NCBI RefSeq assembly: GCF_015751765.1 | Contig: NZ_JADOTX010000001.1 | Span: forward strand, 434,001-498,000 | Reading direction: 5' to 3' | Source of the DNA: Micromonospora ureilytica | GTDB taxonomy: Bacteria > Actinomycetota > Actinomycetes > Mycobacteriales > Micromonosporaceae | DNA length: 64,000 nucleotides | Shown: positions 56,047-64,000 of the stretch, piece after piece | Position numbering within the stretch: position 1 is the first letter of the stretch | Layout of the letters: each line of letters starts with the position of its first letter | Program-made: the position numbers and the translations under genes | Notes under the pieces: generated by a model | Database searches by the model: none | What the model was told of the DNA's origin: nothing | The model's input: the letters and a program-made list of their open reading frames with translations, nothing else

Positions 56047-57463
56047 CTGCCTCGGAGAGCAGGGTCCACGCCTCGTCGATGTGCGCTTCGGTGGTCTGCG
56101 GCGCGCCGACCGCCAGCCGCAGCGTGTAACGGCCGGCGACGCGGGTGTGCGTCAGGTACACCCGCCCGGTGGCGTTCGCAGAGGCCAGCAGCGCCGCGTT
56201 GGTGTCGTCGTCGGCGCGCAGTCGGAAGCAGACAAGTGAGAACGGGTGCGCCGCCGCCAACTCGAACCGGTCGTCGGCGCGGATCCGCTCGGCGAACCGC
56301 TCGGCCAGCGCCACTGAGGAGCGGATGTGGGCGCGCAGCCCTTCCGCGCCGTACCAGCGCAGCACGAACCAGAGCTTGAGTGACCGGAATCGCCGGCCCA
56401 GCGGCACCTGCCAGTCCCGGTAGTCGATCACCGCGCCGGATTCGGTGGCCGCGTTGCGCAGGAACTCCGGCAGTACGGTCAGCGCCTCGATCAGTTCGGC
56501 GCGGTCGGCCACCCAGAACGCGTCGCAGTCGAAGCCGGTGAGCAGCCACTTGTGCGGGTCGAAGCAGTAGGAGTCGGCGTACTCCAGGCCGGCGTGCGTC
56601 CACCGCAGTTCGGGGCAGACGGCGGCGGCGCCCGCGTACGCGGCGTCCACGTGCAGCCAGATTCCGTACTCGGCGCAGATCGCCCCGATCTCCGGCAGCG
56701 GGTCGATGGCGGTGGTGGAGGTGGTGCCGATGGTCGCCACCACGATGGCCGGCGTGTCGCCGCTGGCCAGGTCGGCCTCGATCGCAGCCCGCAGTGCGCC
56801 CGGCAGCATCGCCTGGGTGTCCGGGTCCACCTCGATCGAGCGGATCCCGTCGCTGCCCAGCCCGGCGATCCGTACCGCCTTCTCGATGGAGGAGTGCCCG
56901 TGCAGGGAGGCGTACGCGCGGTAGCGCCGGTCGATGCCACTGTGGCGCCAGCGGCCGCCGCTGGCCCGGTGCAGTGCGGTCAGGGTGGCCACCAGTGTCG
57001 CCGAGGAGGCCGAGTCCTGGATGACCCCACCGCCGGCGCCGGTGGAGCGAAACCGCGGTGGCAGGTCCAGCAGCTGGGCCAGCCAGTCCATCAGCACCGT
57101 CTCCAGCTCGGTGCAGGCTGGGCTGGACGCCCACAGCATGCCCTGCACGCCGAGCCCGGAGCTGACCAGGTCACCGAGCACGCTCGGGCCGGAGGTGTTG
57201 GCCGGGAAGTAGCCGAAGAAGCCCGGGTGCTGCCAGTGGGTCAACCCCGGTACGACGATCGAGTCCAGGTCGGCGAGGATCGCCTCGACCGGTTCGCCGC
57301 CGGTTGTGGGAGGCGTGCTGGGCAGGGCGGCGGCCACCGTGCCGGGGGGATCGGTAGGGGCGATCGGTAGTTGTTCCACTGTCGCCCAGTAGTCGGCGAT
57401 CCAGTCGATGACGGCGTGGCCGGCGCGACGGAATTCGTCAGGGTCCATGTGGTGGGCGCTCAT
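56024..57463 (-). CDS. PLP-dependent group II amino-acid decarboxylase
   Basis: 479 residues from ATG 57463; ATG 57448 and 57484 are alternatives, none with a strong ribosome site. The aromatic-amino-acid decarboxylase family pattern is complete: LTHWQHPGFFGYFPAN, VIQDSASSATLVATLTA, IWLHVDAAYAGAA and the PLP lysine in FDPHKWLLTGFDCDAFW. Likely removes the carboxyl group from an aromatic amino acid such as Tyr, DOPA or Trp to give an amine. Its last codons and stop lie inside GGGCG satellite, so the C-terminus (TTPPTP) is repeat-derived. Confidence 0.9.
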   Translation of the reverse strand: MSAHHMDPDEFRRAGHAVIDWIADYWATVEQLPIAPTDPPGTVAAALPSTPPTTGGEPVEAILADLDSIVVPGLTHWQHPGFFGYFPANTSGPSVLGDLVSSGLGVQGMLWASSPACTELETVLMDWLAQLLDLPPRFRSTGAGGGVIQDSASSATLVATLTALHRASGGRWRHSGIDRRYRAYASLHGHSSIEKAVRIAGLGSDGIRSIEVDPDTQAMLPGALRAAIEADLASGDTPAIVVATIGTTSTTAIDPLPEIGAICAEYGIWLHVDAAYAGAAAVCPELRWTHAGLEYADSYCFDPHKWLLTGFDCDAFWVADRAELIEALTVLPEFLRNAATESGAVIDYRDWQVPLGRRFRSLKLWFVLRWYGAEGLRAHIRSSVALAERFAERIRADDRFELAAAHPFSLVCFRLRADDDTNAALLASANATGRVYLTHTRVAGRYTLRLAVGAPQTTEAHIDEAWTLLSEAATTPPTP

Positions 57464-57536
57464 CCGAACGAGTTGACCAGCCATTGATCGCGGGGGCAAG
57501 ACCCCGACCAAGTAACGGTCGTCGATGTTGCGCGTC

Positions 57537-57550
57537 GGAAAGCGCTTGCC
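57537..57550. promoter_or_regulatory. LacI-type operator upstream of the pectin lyase
   Basis: GGAAAGCGCTTGCC, with an exact AAGCGCTT core, lies 157 bp before the lyase ATG. Such GC-centred palindromes are typical operators of actinobacterial LacI-family repressors of polysaccharide-degrading genes. Confidence 0.6.
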
Positions 57551-57706
57551 TTACGATGCGCGGGGAGTCGGATCCGTGAGTTCCAGGGCGTTTCACCCCC
57601 GATCAGATCGCCGGCCGCCGCCGTCGCGGCGGGGTCGGTCCACTGTGCTTCCCCGGGCAGGGTCGGTGGGCCGCAGCGATCACCACCGGATCCCCGGAGG
57701 CAGTGC

Positions 57707-59950
57707 ATGCACCCGTCCAGACATCGGCTGATCCTGCTCGCCGCCACGACGGCGGCCACCGTCGTGGCCGGCACCCTCGGCACGGTCGTCGCCTCGGCCG
57801 CCGCCGTCGGCTGCCGGGTCGACTATCAGATCACGAACCAGTGGCAGGGCGGCTTCGGCGCCAACGTCACAGTCACCAACCTCGGCGACCCGGTCAACGG
57901 GTGGGCCGTCACCTGGTCGTACGCCGCAGGTCAACAGGTCACCCAGGCGTGGAACACCGCCGTCACCCAGTCCGGTGCGCAGGTCACCGCGCGCAACGTC
58001 GACCACAACGTCGCCATCGCCACGAACGGCAGCGCCTCGTTCGGCTTCAACGGTTCGTGGACCGGCAGCAACCCGGTGCCGAGCAGCTTCGCGCTCAATG
58101 GCACGACCTGCACCGGCGCCCCACCCACCGAGGAGCCGACCACCCCGCCACCCACCGAGGAGCCGACCACCCCGCCACCCACCACGCCTCCGCCGTCGGC
58201 CGGGGTGGTGCAGATGGAGGACCTGGACCGGGGGCTGGTCAGCGTCCGCTCCGGCAGCGGCAACCTGGTGTCCTGGCGACTGCTCGGCACCGAGACCTCC
58301 GGGGTGGCGTTCAATCTCTACCGGGGTTCCACAAAGGTCAACGCCAGCCCGATCACCGGCGCCACCAACTACCTCGACAGCGGCGCGGCGGCCGGCTCGG
58401 CGTACACCGTGCGGCCCGTGGTGGGCGGCGCCGAGCAGGCGGCGTCGGCGCCGGCGTTGCAGTTCGGCGCGGGTTACCTGGACGTGCCGTTGCAGGTCCC
58501 GGCCGGGGGCAGCACCCCGAGCGGCGAGAGCTACTCCTACAGCGCCAGCGACGCCTCCGTCGGTGACCTCAACGGCGACGGCACCTACGAGATCGTGCTC
58601 AAGTGGGAACCGTCGAACGCCAAGGACAACTCCCAGTCCGGCTACACCGGCAACGTCTATGTCGACGCGTACACCCTCGCCGGCACCCGGCTGTGGCGGA
58701 TCGACCTGGGCCGCAACATCCGGGCCGGCGCCCACTACACCCAGTTCCAGGTGTACGACTACGACGGCGACGGCCGCGCCGAGGTGGCCATGAAGACCGC
58801 CGACGGCACCCGCTCCGGCACCGGTCAGCTCATCGGCTCGTCGTCGGCGGACTACCGCAACTCCAGCGGCTACGTGCTGTCCGGCCCGGAGTACCTGACC
58901 ATGTTCAACGGTCAGACCGGCGCCATCGCCTCCACCGTCAACTACGACCCGCCGCGCGGCACGGTGTCGTCCTGGGGTGACTCGTACGGCAACCGGGTGG
59001 ACCGGTTCCTCGCCGGCACCGCGTACCTGGACGGGCAGCGCCCCTCGCTGATCATGGCCCGGGGTTACTACACCCGCGCGGTGATCGCGGCCTGGGACTT
59101 CCGCGACGGCACGCTGCGCAAGCGGTGGACGTTCGACTCGAACTCCTCCGGCAACGGCGCCGCCGCCGGTCAGGGCAACCACCAGCTCTCCGTCGCCGAC
59201 GTCGACGCCGACGGCCGCCAGGAGATCGTGTACGGGGCCGCCACCATCGACGACAACGGCCGGCTGCTCCACTCGACGGGCAACGGCCACGGCGACGCCA
59301 TGCACGTCGGGGACCTGGACCCGGGCCGCACCGGCCTGGAGGTGTTCAAGGTCGACGAGGACGCCAGCAAGCCCAGCTCCTACTTCGCCGACGCCCGTAC
59401 CGGTCAGGTCCTGTGGTCCACGCCGGCGTCCGGCGACAACGGGCGGGGTGTCTCCGCGGACATCTGGGCGGGCAGCCCCGGGGCGGAGTCGTGGTCGTCA
59501 GCGGTCGCCGGACTGGCCAACACCAGGGGGCAGAACGTCGGCCGCAAGCCGTCCTCGGCCAACTTCCTCGCCTGGTGGGACGGTGACCCGGTGCGGGAAC
59601 TGCTCGACGGTACGAAGATCGACAAGTACGGCACCGGTGGTGAGACCCGGCTGCTGGACGGCAGCGGGGTGGCGTCCAACAACGGCACCAAGTCCACGCC
59701 GACGCTCTCCGGCGACATCCTGGGCGACTGGCGTGAGGAGGTGATCTGGCGGACCACCGACAGTCGGGCGTTGCGCATCTACAGCACACCCACCCCGACC
59801 AGCACCCGGATCTACACGCTGATGCACGACCCGCAGTATCGGGTGGCGATCGCGTGGCAGAACACCGCCTACAACCAACCGCCACACCCGGGGTTCTTCA
59901 TCGGCAACGGAATGGGCACCCCACCCACGCCGGATATCCACCTACGTTGA
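57707..59950 (+). CDS. Secreted rhamnogalacturonan lyase (PL11) with N-terminal CBM2
   Basis: 747 residues. A signal peptide spans about 1-32 (ASAAA). Residues 35-135 are a family 2 carbohydrate-binding module (VDYQITNQWQGGFGANVTV, NGWAVTWSY) with C36 and C133 as the likely disulfide. A PT/E-rich linker (about 137-165) contains two copies of TEEPTTPPP. Residues 167-747 are a PL11 eight-bladed lyase of YesW type, with repeated calcium-binding D-x-DGDG(R/T)xE segments (GDLNGDGTYEIV, DYDGDGRAEVAMK, DVDADGRQEIV). It cleaves the rhamnogalacturonan I backbone of plant pectin. Predicted to be repressed through the LacI-type site. Confidence 0.92.
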   Translation: MHPSRHRLILLAATTAATVVAGTLGTVVASAAAVGCRVDYQITNQWQGGFGANVTVTNLGDPVNGWAVTWSYAAGQQVTQAWNTAVTQSGAQVTARNVDHNVAIATNGSASFGFNGSWTGSNPVPSSFALNGTTCTGAPPTEEPTTPPPTEEPTTPPPTTPPPSAGVVQMEDLDRGLVSVRSGSGNLVSWRLLGTETSGVAFNLYRGSTKVNASPITGATNYLDSGAAAGSAYTVRPVVGGAEQAASAPALQFGAGYLDVPLQVPAGGSTPSGESYSYSASDASVGDLNGDGTYEIVLKWEPSNAKDNSQSGYTGNVYVDAYTLAGTRLWRIDLGRNIRAGAHYTQFQVYDYDGDGRAEVAMKTADGTRSGTGQLIGSSSADYRNSSGYVLSGPEYLTMFNGQTGAIASTVNYDPPRGTVSSWGDSYGNRVDRFLAGTAYLDGQRPSLIMARGYYTRAVIAAWDFRDGTLRKRWTFDSNSSGNGAAAGQGNHQLSVADVDADGRQEIVYGAATIDDNGRLLHSTGNGHGDAMHVGDLDPGRTGLEVFKVDEDASKPSSYFADARTGQVLWSTPASGDNGRGVSADIWAGSPGAESWSSAVAGLANTRGQNVGRKPSSANFLAWWDGDPVRELLDGTKIDKYGTGGETRLLDGSGVASNNGTKSTPTLSGDILGDWREEVIWRTTDSRALRIYSTPTPTSTRIYTLMHDPQYRVAIAWQNTAYNQPPHPGFFIGNGMGTPPTPDIHLR

Positions 59951-59993
59951 TGCAACCCCTGGCGGTCCCGAGTGGGGTCGCCTAGGGTGGCAG

Positions 59994-60038
59994 GCACCGG
60001 GCCGCAGCCGCGGAATCCGCTCAGCTCCGGCCCGGTGC
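59994..60038. terminator. Hairpin after the PL11 gene (first of two)
   Basis: GCACCGGGCCG (59994-60004) pairs exactly with 60028-60038; the 23-nt loop contains a small GCGGA/TCCGC stem. 43 bp past the lyase stop. Confidence 0.7.
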
Positions 60039-60047
60039 GCCACACCG

Positions 60048-60081
60048 CGGCATTCCCAACCCGTCCCGACCGGGAATGCCG
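60048..60081. terminator. Hairpin between PL11 and MsnO8-like genes (second of two)
   Basis: CGGCATTCCC (60048-60057) pairs exactly with GGGAATGCCG (60072-60081), 14-nt loop. It faces the convergent oxidoreductase gene ending at 60151. Confidence 0.65.
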
Positions 60082-60150
60082 TACCACCACCGGAACCAAC
60101 ATTAGGCACCGTCCGGGTCGGCAGGGTGACGCTGACGTGAAGATCGTGTT

Positions 60151-61221
60151 TCACGCGCTCCGGCGCAGACCGCCCGCCACCTGCTCGGCGATCAACTCGT
60201 ACGACCGCACCCGGTCCTGCACGTCGTACACGAGCGTGGTCAGCATCAGCTCATCCGCGCCGGTGCGCTCCACCAGCTCGGTCAGCTGCCGACGCACCGT
60301 CTCCGGCGAGCCCATCGCCTGACCGTCGCGGCGCGCCACGACGAACTCCCGCTCGATCTCGGAGTACGGGTACGCCGCCGCCTCGTCGGGCGTCGACAAC
60401 GGCTCCGGCCGCCCGGAGCGCAACTTCAGGAACGACAGGGCGCTCGGCCCGGCCAACCACTCGGCCCGCTCGTCGGTCTCCGCGCACACCGCGTTGACCG
60501 CCACCATCGCGTACGGCTTGTCCAGCCACTGCGACGGCCGGAAGTTCTGTCGGTACAGGGCCAACGCCGGCAGGGTGTTCTGCGAGCTGAAGTGGTGCGC
60601 GAAGGAGAACGGCAGACCGAGCAGGCCGGCGAGCTGGGCGCTGAAACCGCTGGAGCCCAACAGCCACACGGCCGGCTGCTCACCGCGGCCCGGGGTGGCG
60701 ATGATCTGCCCCGGCTTCTCCCCGCTGAAGTAGTTCATCAGGTCCGTCAGCTCGCGCGGGAAACCCTCCGCCGACAGGCCCTCCATGGTGCGCCGCAACG
60801 CCAACGCGGTCACCTGGTCGGTGCCCGGCGCCCGCCCGATCCCCAGGTCGATCCGACCGGGGTGCAGCGCCTCCAGGGTGCCGAACTGCTCGGCCACCAC
60901 CAGCGGCGCGTGGTTGGGCAGCATCACCCCGCCCGACCCCAACCGGATCGTCGACGTGTTCGCCGCCAGGTGCGCCAGCAGCACCGCGGGGGCGGAGCTG
61001 GCGATCGCCGGCATGTTGTGGTGCTCGGCCACCCAGAACCGGTGGTAGCCCAACTCCTCGGTGCGACGGGCCAGCTCGGTGGTGGCCTGCAACGCCGCGC
61101 CAGCGGTGGTGCCCTTGGCAACCGGAGCAAGATCAAGAACAGACAACGGTACGGTGATCACACGGTCAGCCAACCCGTCGCCGGCCGGCTTTGTTCCGGG
61201 ATACGGGTTTTCGTCGGCCAC
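60151..61221 (-). CDS. Luciferase-like flavin-dependent oxidoreductase (MsnO8-like)
   Basis: 356 residues from GTG 61221, 12 bp after the Lrp stop; internal GTGs near 61160 would start closer to the conserved [10 protein letters not shown] segment. The TIM-barrel luciferase fold pattern is present: [25 protein letters not shown] and [44 protein letters not shown]. The MsnO8-like group uses FMN or F420. Co-transcribed with the Lrp regulator, so its substrate may relate to the divergent sulfur-amino-acid lyase gene. Confidence 0.9.
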   Translation of the reverse strand: MADENPYPGTKPAGDGLADRVITVPLSVLDLAPVAKGTTAGAALQATTELARRTEELGYHRFWVAEHHNMPAIASSAPAVLLAHLAANTSTIRLGSGGVMLPNHAPLVVAEQFGTLEALHPGRIDLGIGRAPGTDQVTALALRRTMEGLSAEGFPRELTDLMNYFSGEKPGQIIATPGRGEQPAVWLLGSSGFSAQLAGLLGLPFSFAHHFSSQNTLPALALYRQNFRPSQWLDKPYAMVAVNAVCAETDERAEWLAGPSALSFLKLRSGRPEPLSTPDEAAAYPYSEIEREFVVARRDGQAMGSPETVRRQLTELVERTGADELMLTTLVYDVQDRVRSYELIAEQVAGGLRRSA

Positions 61222-61233
61222 CTCACCCGCCGC

Positions 61234-61713
61234 TCAACCCATCCCGCGCGCCTGCTCGAAGATCAGGCTGGTCTGCGTGTGCTGCACCACCGGGTCGACC
61301 GCCAGGTGGTCCAGCACGAAGTCCCGCAACGCGTCGCCGGACGCCGCCCGCACGTGCAACACGTAGTCCTCCGCACCGGCCACGTGGAACACCGACACCA
61401 CCCCCGGCAGCCGCACCGACCGGGCCCGGAAGGCGTCCACCGCCGCCCGCTCGTGCGCGGTCAACCGCACCGACACCAACGCCTGCAACGGCAGACCGAG
61501 CGCGGCCGGGTCCACCTCGGCGTGGAAACCACGGATCGCACCGCGCTCGCGCAACGCCCGCGTACGCGTCAGGCACGTCGACGGCGCCACGCCCACCCGC
61601 TCGGCGAGCGCGTTGTTCGGCAGACGGCCATCCGCCGCCAGTTCGGTCAGGATCGCGCGGTCCACCTCGTCCAGGGCCGGATACGGCCGCACATCATTCG
61701 GCTCAGGGGACAT
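61234..61713 (-). CDS. Lrp/AsnC-family regulator
   Basis: 159 residues from ATG 61713 (GAGGA upstream); the frame to 61752 crosses the operator. N-terminal HTH: LDEVDRAILTELAADGRLPNNALAERVGVAPSTCLTRTRALRERGAI. C-terminal RAM ligand domain with VRLPGVVSVFHVAGAEDYVLHV. Senses an amino acid, as in MdeR/BkdR-type regulators that control adjacent catabolic genes. It is divergent from the gamma-lyase-like gene, with a perfect palindrome between them. Confidence 0.92.
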   Translation of the reverse strand: MSPEPNDVRPYPALDEVDRAILTELAADGRLPNNALAERVGVAPSTCLTRTRALRERGAIRGFHAEVDPAALGLPLQALVSVRLTAHERAAVDAFRARSVRLPGVVSVFHVAGAEDYVLHVRAASGDALRDFVLDHLAVDPVVQHTQTSLIFEQARGMG

Positions 61714-61750
61714 TCCGCCATCCTCGCCCGAACCCAACACAGAAACAAGC

Positions 61751-61767
61751 ATGATTCACAGAATCAT
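61751..61767. promoter_or_regulatory. Perfect palindrome, candidate Lrp operator
   Basis: ATGATTC-ACA-GAATCAT, 7-bp exact arms, between the divergent Lrp (61713) and lyase (61815) starts. An AT-rich dyad of this type suits an Lrp/AsnC dimer. Confidence 0.7.
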
Positions 61768-61814
61768 CTGCCGAGCCATTGCTCCCTGACCGCCAGATGT
61801 TCGACGCTTCAGCC

Positions 61815-62975
61815 ATGACAACGATGGACACCCGGGCCGTGCACGCCGGCCGCGACGACCTCCGCACCCTCGGCGTGCACGTACCACCCATCGACCTGTC
61901 CACCACCAACCCACTGCCCTCCGTCGACGACGGCGGCGCCGCGTACGAGCAACTCGCCACCGGAGGCACCCTCCCCACCGACGGCAGCGCCGTCTACCAA
62001 CGGCTCTGGAACCCCACGGTCGCCCGCTTCGAAACCGCCCTCGCCGAACTGGAAGGCACCGCCCAGGCCGTCGCCTTCGCCAGCGGAATGGCCGCCCTCA
62101 CCGCCACCCTGCTCGCCGCCGCCCGCGACGACCACCGGCACGTCGTCGCCGTCCGACCCCTCTACGGCGGCACCGACCACGTCCTCGCCACCGGCCTGCT
62201 CGGCACCACAGTCACCTGGTCGCGGCCCGACGAGGTCGCCACCGCCATCCGCCCCGACACCGCACTGATCATCGTCGAGACACCCGCCAACCCCACAGTC
62301 GACCTGGTCGACATCGCCGCCCTCGCCGCCTCGGCCGGCGACATCCCACTACTTGTCGACAACACCGTCGCCACCCCCGTCCTGCAACAACCCGCCCGCC
62401 ACGGCGCCACCCTCGTCCTGCACAGCGCCACCAAGAGCATCGGCGGACACGGCGACGTCCTCGCCGGCGTCGTCGCCTGCGACGACACCTGGGCCGCACG
62501 CCTACGCCAGGTCCGCGCGGTCACCGGCGCGATCCTGCACCCCCTCGGCGGCTACCTCCTGCACCGCGGCCTGCAAACCCTGCCGCTGCGAGTCCGCGCC
62601 CAACAGGCCACCGCCGAGAAACTCGCCGGCTGGCTCGCCGACCACCCCGCCGTACACCGGGTGCACCACCCCTCGGTGCACGACCCGGCGGCGCTGGTCG
62701 GACGGCAGATGGCCGGACCCGGCAGCCTGCTCGCCTTCGAGGTACGCGGCGGCGCGCCCGCCGCGGCCGCCGTCGCCGACGCCTGCCGCCTCATCACCCA
62801 CGCGGTGTCCCTCGGCGGCGTCGACACCCTCATCCAGCACCCCGCCTCACTCACCCACCGACCGGTCGAGGGCGACGCCAAACCCGCCGCCGCCCTGCTG
62901 CGCCTCTCGGTCGGCCTCGAGGACCCCGAGGACCTACGCGCCGACCTCGCCCACGCCCTCGACACGATCGCCTGA
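61815..62975 (+). CDS. Cys/Met metabolism PLP enzyme (methionine gamma-lyase-like)
   Basis: 386 residues from ATG 61815; the frame extends 12 codons upstream without support. Members split or form C-S bonds of sulfur amino acids. The PLP lysine is in VLHSATKSIGGHGDVLAG; other motifs are ASGMAALTATLLA, YGGTDH and IIVETPANPT. Placement opposite an Lrp-type regulator is the arrangement seen for methionine gamma-lyase genes, which release methanethiol, ammonia and 2-oxobutyrate. Cystathionine gamma-lyase or gamma-synthase is possible from sequence alone. Confidence 0.9.
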   Translation: MTTMDTRAVHAGRDDLRTLGVHVPPIDLSTTNPLPSVDDGGAAYEQLATGGTLPTDGSAVYQRLWNPTVARFETALAELEGTAQAVAFASGMAALTATLLAAARDDHRHVVAVRPLYGGTDHVLATGLLGTTVTWSRPDEVATAIRPDTALIIVETPANPTVDLVDIAALAASAGDIPLLVDNTVATPVLQQPARHGATLVLHSATKSIGGHGDVLAGVVACDDTWAARLRQVRAVTGAILHPLGGYLLHRGLQTLPLRVRAQQATAEKLAGWLADHPAVHRVHHPSVHDPAALVGRQMAGPGSLLAFEVRGGAPAAAAVADACRLITHAVSLGGVDTLIQHPASLTHRPVEGDAKPAAALLRLSVGLEDPEDLRADLAHALDTIA

Positions 62976-62979
62976 CCGG

Positions 62980-63630
62980 TCAGCGCAGCTCGCGGTTGCC
63001 CAACACCCGGACGGGCGAACCCTGCCGAGCCACCCGCAGCATCGCCCGGCCGATCCCGTCGGTCGTGGTGACCTGGTTCGGCAGCAACCGACTCAGCACC
63101 GGAAACAGCGGACGCGTGACCGCGTACCCGAACCGGTACCACCGCGTCTTCGACACCGCCCCGTACGTCGGCTGGATGAACCCCGGCCGCGCCGCGTAAC
63201 CGTTGGGAAGCAGATCCATGACCGCGTTCTCGGCGCGACCCTTGACCCGCGCCCACATCACCCGACCCCGACCCGACGAGTCGGTGCCCTGACCCGAGAC
63301 GTAGACGAACGTGACAGGCGGGCTCACCTCCGCGAACAACCGCGCCGCCGCCATCGGGTAGTCGTAGCTGACCCGCGTGTACGCGGCCTCGTCCAGGCCC
63401 AACGAGGACACACCCAGGCAGTAGAAACACGCGTCGACACCTGTCAACTCGGCGCGCACCCCGTCCAACTCGCCCACGTCCGCGACCGTGAGCTCCCGCA
63501 GCTTCGGATCCTGCCGGCCGGTCGGCCGCCGACCGACAGTCAGCACCTCCCGCACGTCATCGGCGAGCAGGCACTCGCGCAACACGCCCTGACCGACCAT
63601 GCCGGTCGCACCGAAGACAACCACCCGCAT
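62980..63630 (-). CDS. NAD(P)-binding Rossmann protein
   Basis: 216 residues from ATG 63630 (GGGGTGGG upstream); the longer frame to 63837 overlaps the next gene. The N-terminal dinucleotide motif is VVVFGATGMVGQGVLREC. VFYCLG-like FYCLGVSSLG and YVSGQGTDSSGRGRVMWARVKGRAE follow, where the Tyr-x3-Lys of classic SDRs is not preserved. It belongs with NAD(P)H-binding/epimerase-like proteins of the HTATIP2/YwnB style; role unknown. Convergent with the gamma-lyase gene, 4 bp apart. Confidence 0.85.
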   Translation of the reverse strand: MRVVVFGATGMVGQGVLRECLLADDVREVLTVGRRPTGRQDPKLRELTVADVGELDGVRAELTGVDACFYCLGVSSLGLDEAAYTRVSYDYPMAAARLFAEVSPPVTFVYVSGQGTDSSGRGRVMWARVKGRAENAVMDLLPNGYAARPGFIQPTYGAVSKTRWYRFGYAVTRPLFPVLSRLLPNQVTTTDGIGRAMLRVARQGSPVRVLGNRELR

Positions 63631-63722
63631 CGGAACCCACCCCTGTCGCCGCCCACCGCCACCGGCCATCCGCCCGCGCGTCAGCCAGGCTCCCACGGTC
63701 GACGCGGTCCGCGCGGTAGCGG

Positions 63723-64000
63723 TCAGGACTTCGGGCCGACGTGCCGGTCCAGCGTGGCGACCGCGGCGCGCCGCGCCACCGACAGCGAGTTGCGTCGGTT
63801 CATCCGCCAGGCGACGCCGAGCAGGTCGAGGCTCCACTGGCAGAGCGCCATGATGTCCGCCGACTCGTTGACGAACATGTAACCCGGGTAGACGTAGTGC
63901 CGCCCTCGGGTGGTGACCCGGTTGGCGACGCGGCAGCCGTCGGAGTGGAACAGCCCACGCAGGAAGTCGCCCGGGTGCCGTTCGAGGATCGGTCGCTGCC
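63723..64000 (-). CDS. LAGLIDADG-like DNA-binding protein, C-terminal part (partial)
   Basis: Translating the minus strand from the window end gives an open frame of 91 codons to a TGA at 63723-63725; the start is outside the window. Visible motifs are FLRGLFHSDGCRVANRV, YPGYMFVNESADIMALCQWSL and DLLGVAWRMNRRNSLSVARR, followed by a short tail ending HVGPKS. LFHSDG stands where the LAGLIDADG catalytic/DNA-contact helix lies. The pattern matches actinobacterial HTH proteins with a C-terminal LAGLIDADG-like domain (WhiA-like architecture), probably regulators rather than homing nucleases. Confidence 0.8.
   Translation of the reverse strand, partial: QRPILERHPGDFLRGLFHSDGCRVANRVTTRGRHYVYPGYMFVNESADIMALCQWSLDLLGVAWRMNRRNSLSVARRAAVATLDRHVGPKS

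Noticed and set aside
55548..56239. Small open frames in the satellite region
   Set aside because: They are Arg/Gly translations of GGGCG repeats and hairpins without ribosome sites.

Overview
The window is high-GC DNA with actinobacterial gene style: frequent GTG/TTG starts, ATGA/GTGA stop-start overlaps, AGGAGG-type ribosome sites, SARP/TetR/GntR regulators, and an hisI-trpE-(Trp membrane protein)-trpC-trpB-trpA-lgt-gltB-gltD order. Protein style (DUF6244-like, F420/DDN-like and MsnO8-like families, a PL11 lyase with an N-terminal CBM2) fits a Micromonosporaceae member, probably Micromonospora or a close relative. The genus is inference. I see no rRNA, tRNA, CRISPR array, transposase or prophage module.

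Layout. 1-3.4 kb: tail of an ABC exporter, an iron-box-controlled DUF2470 gene, and an ABC-2 drug-exporter operon ending in a TetR gene with a palindromic operator upstream. 3.5-13.8 kb: core metabolism. A nucleotidyltransferase-HisI fusion ORF is followed by trpE, a Trp-associated membrane protein, trpC, trpB and trpA, then a NUDIX gene, lgt and an FAD monooxygenase. 13.8-21 kb: a GNAT gene and the gltB-gltD glutamate synthase pair.

21-50 kb is about 29 kb of mostly accessory genes between gltD and pyk. It holds a SARP regulator divergent from two secreted wall-hydrolase-like proteins (an M23 peptidase and a lysozyme/transglycosylase-like protein). Both carry a C-terminal array of exactly seven propeller repeats, and the second is built from near-identical 285-bp tandem DNA units. 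Next come an MFS exporter, a secreted M1 aminopeptidase, and a cluster (30.7-37.8 kb) pairing a membrane-anchored type I periplasmic-binding-protein sensor with a soluble FtsK/SpoIIIE-type ATPase, a translationally coupled coiled-coil membrane protein and a four-helix membrane protein. A GntR-linked region of small hypothetical genes (37.9-41.8 kb) follows. Then there are a DDN-like oxidoreductase, a SEC-C protein, a DHA2 exporter/TetR pair with three GGAGG-type dyads, a pentapeptide-repeat membrane protein, a secreted lipase and an aldo/keto reductase.

50-64 kb: pyk-tesB, a YceI protein, an Rrf2 regulator next to a TSUP exporter, a 640-bp gene-free stretch full of hairpins and G/C-rich satellite, a group II PLP decarboxylase, a secreted rhamnogalacturonan lyase with a LacI-type operator, and an Lrp regulator with an MsnO8-like oxidoreductase divergent from a methionine gamma-lyase-like gene around a perfect palindrome. 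An NAD(P)-binding protein and the 3' end of a LAGLIDADG-like DNA-binding protein close the window.

Nearly every convergent gene junction carries a long perfect or near-perfect hairpin without a U-tract. Several of the larger hairpins share AAGATC/GATCTT edges and look like members of an intergenic repeat family.
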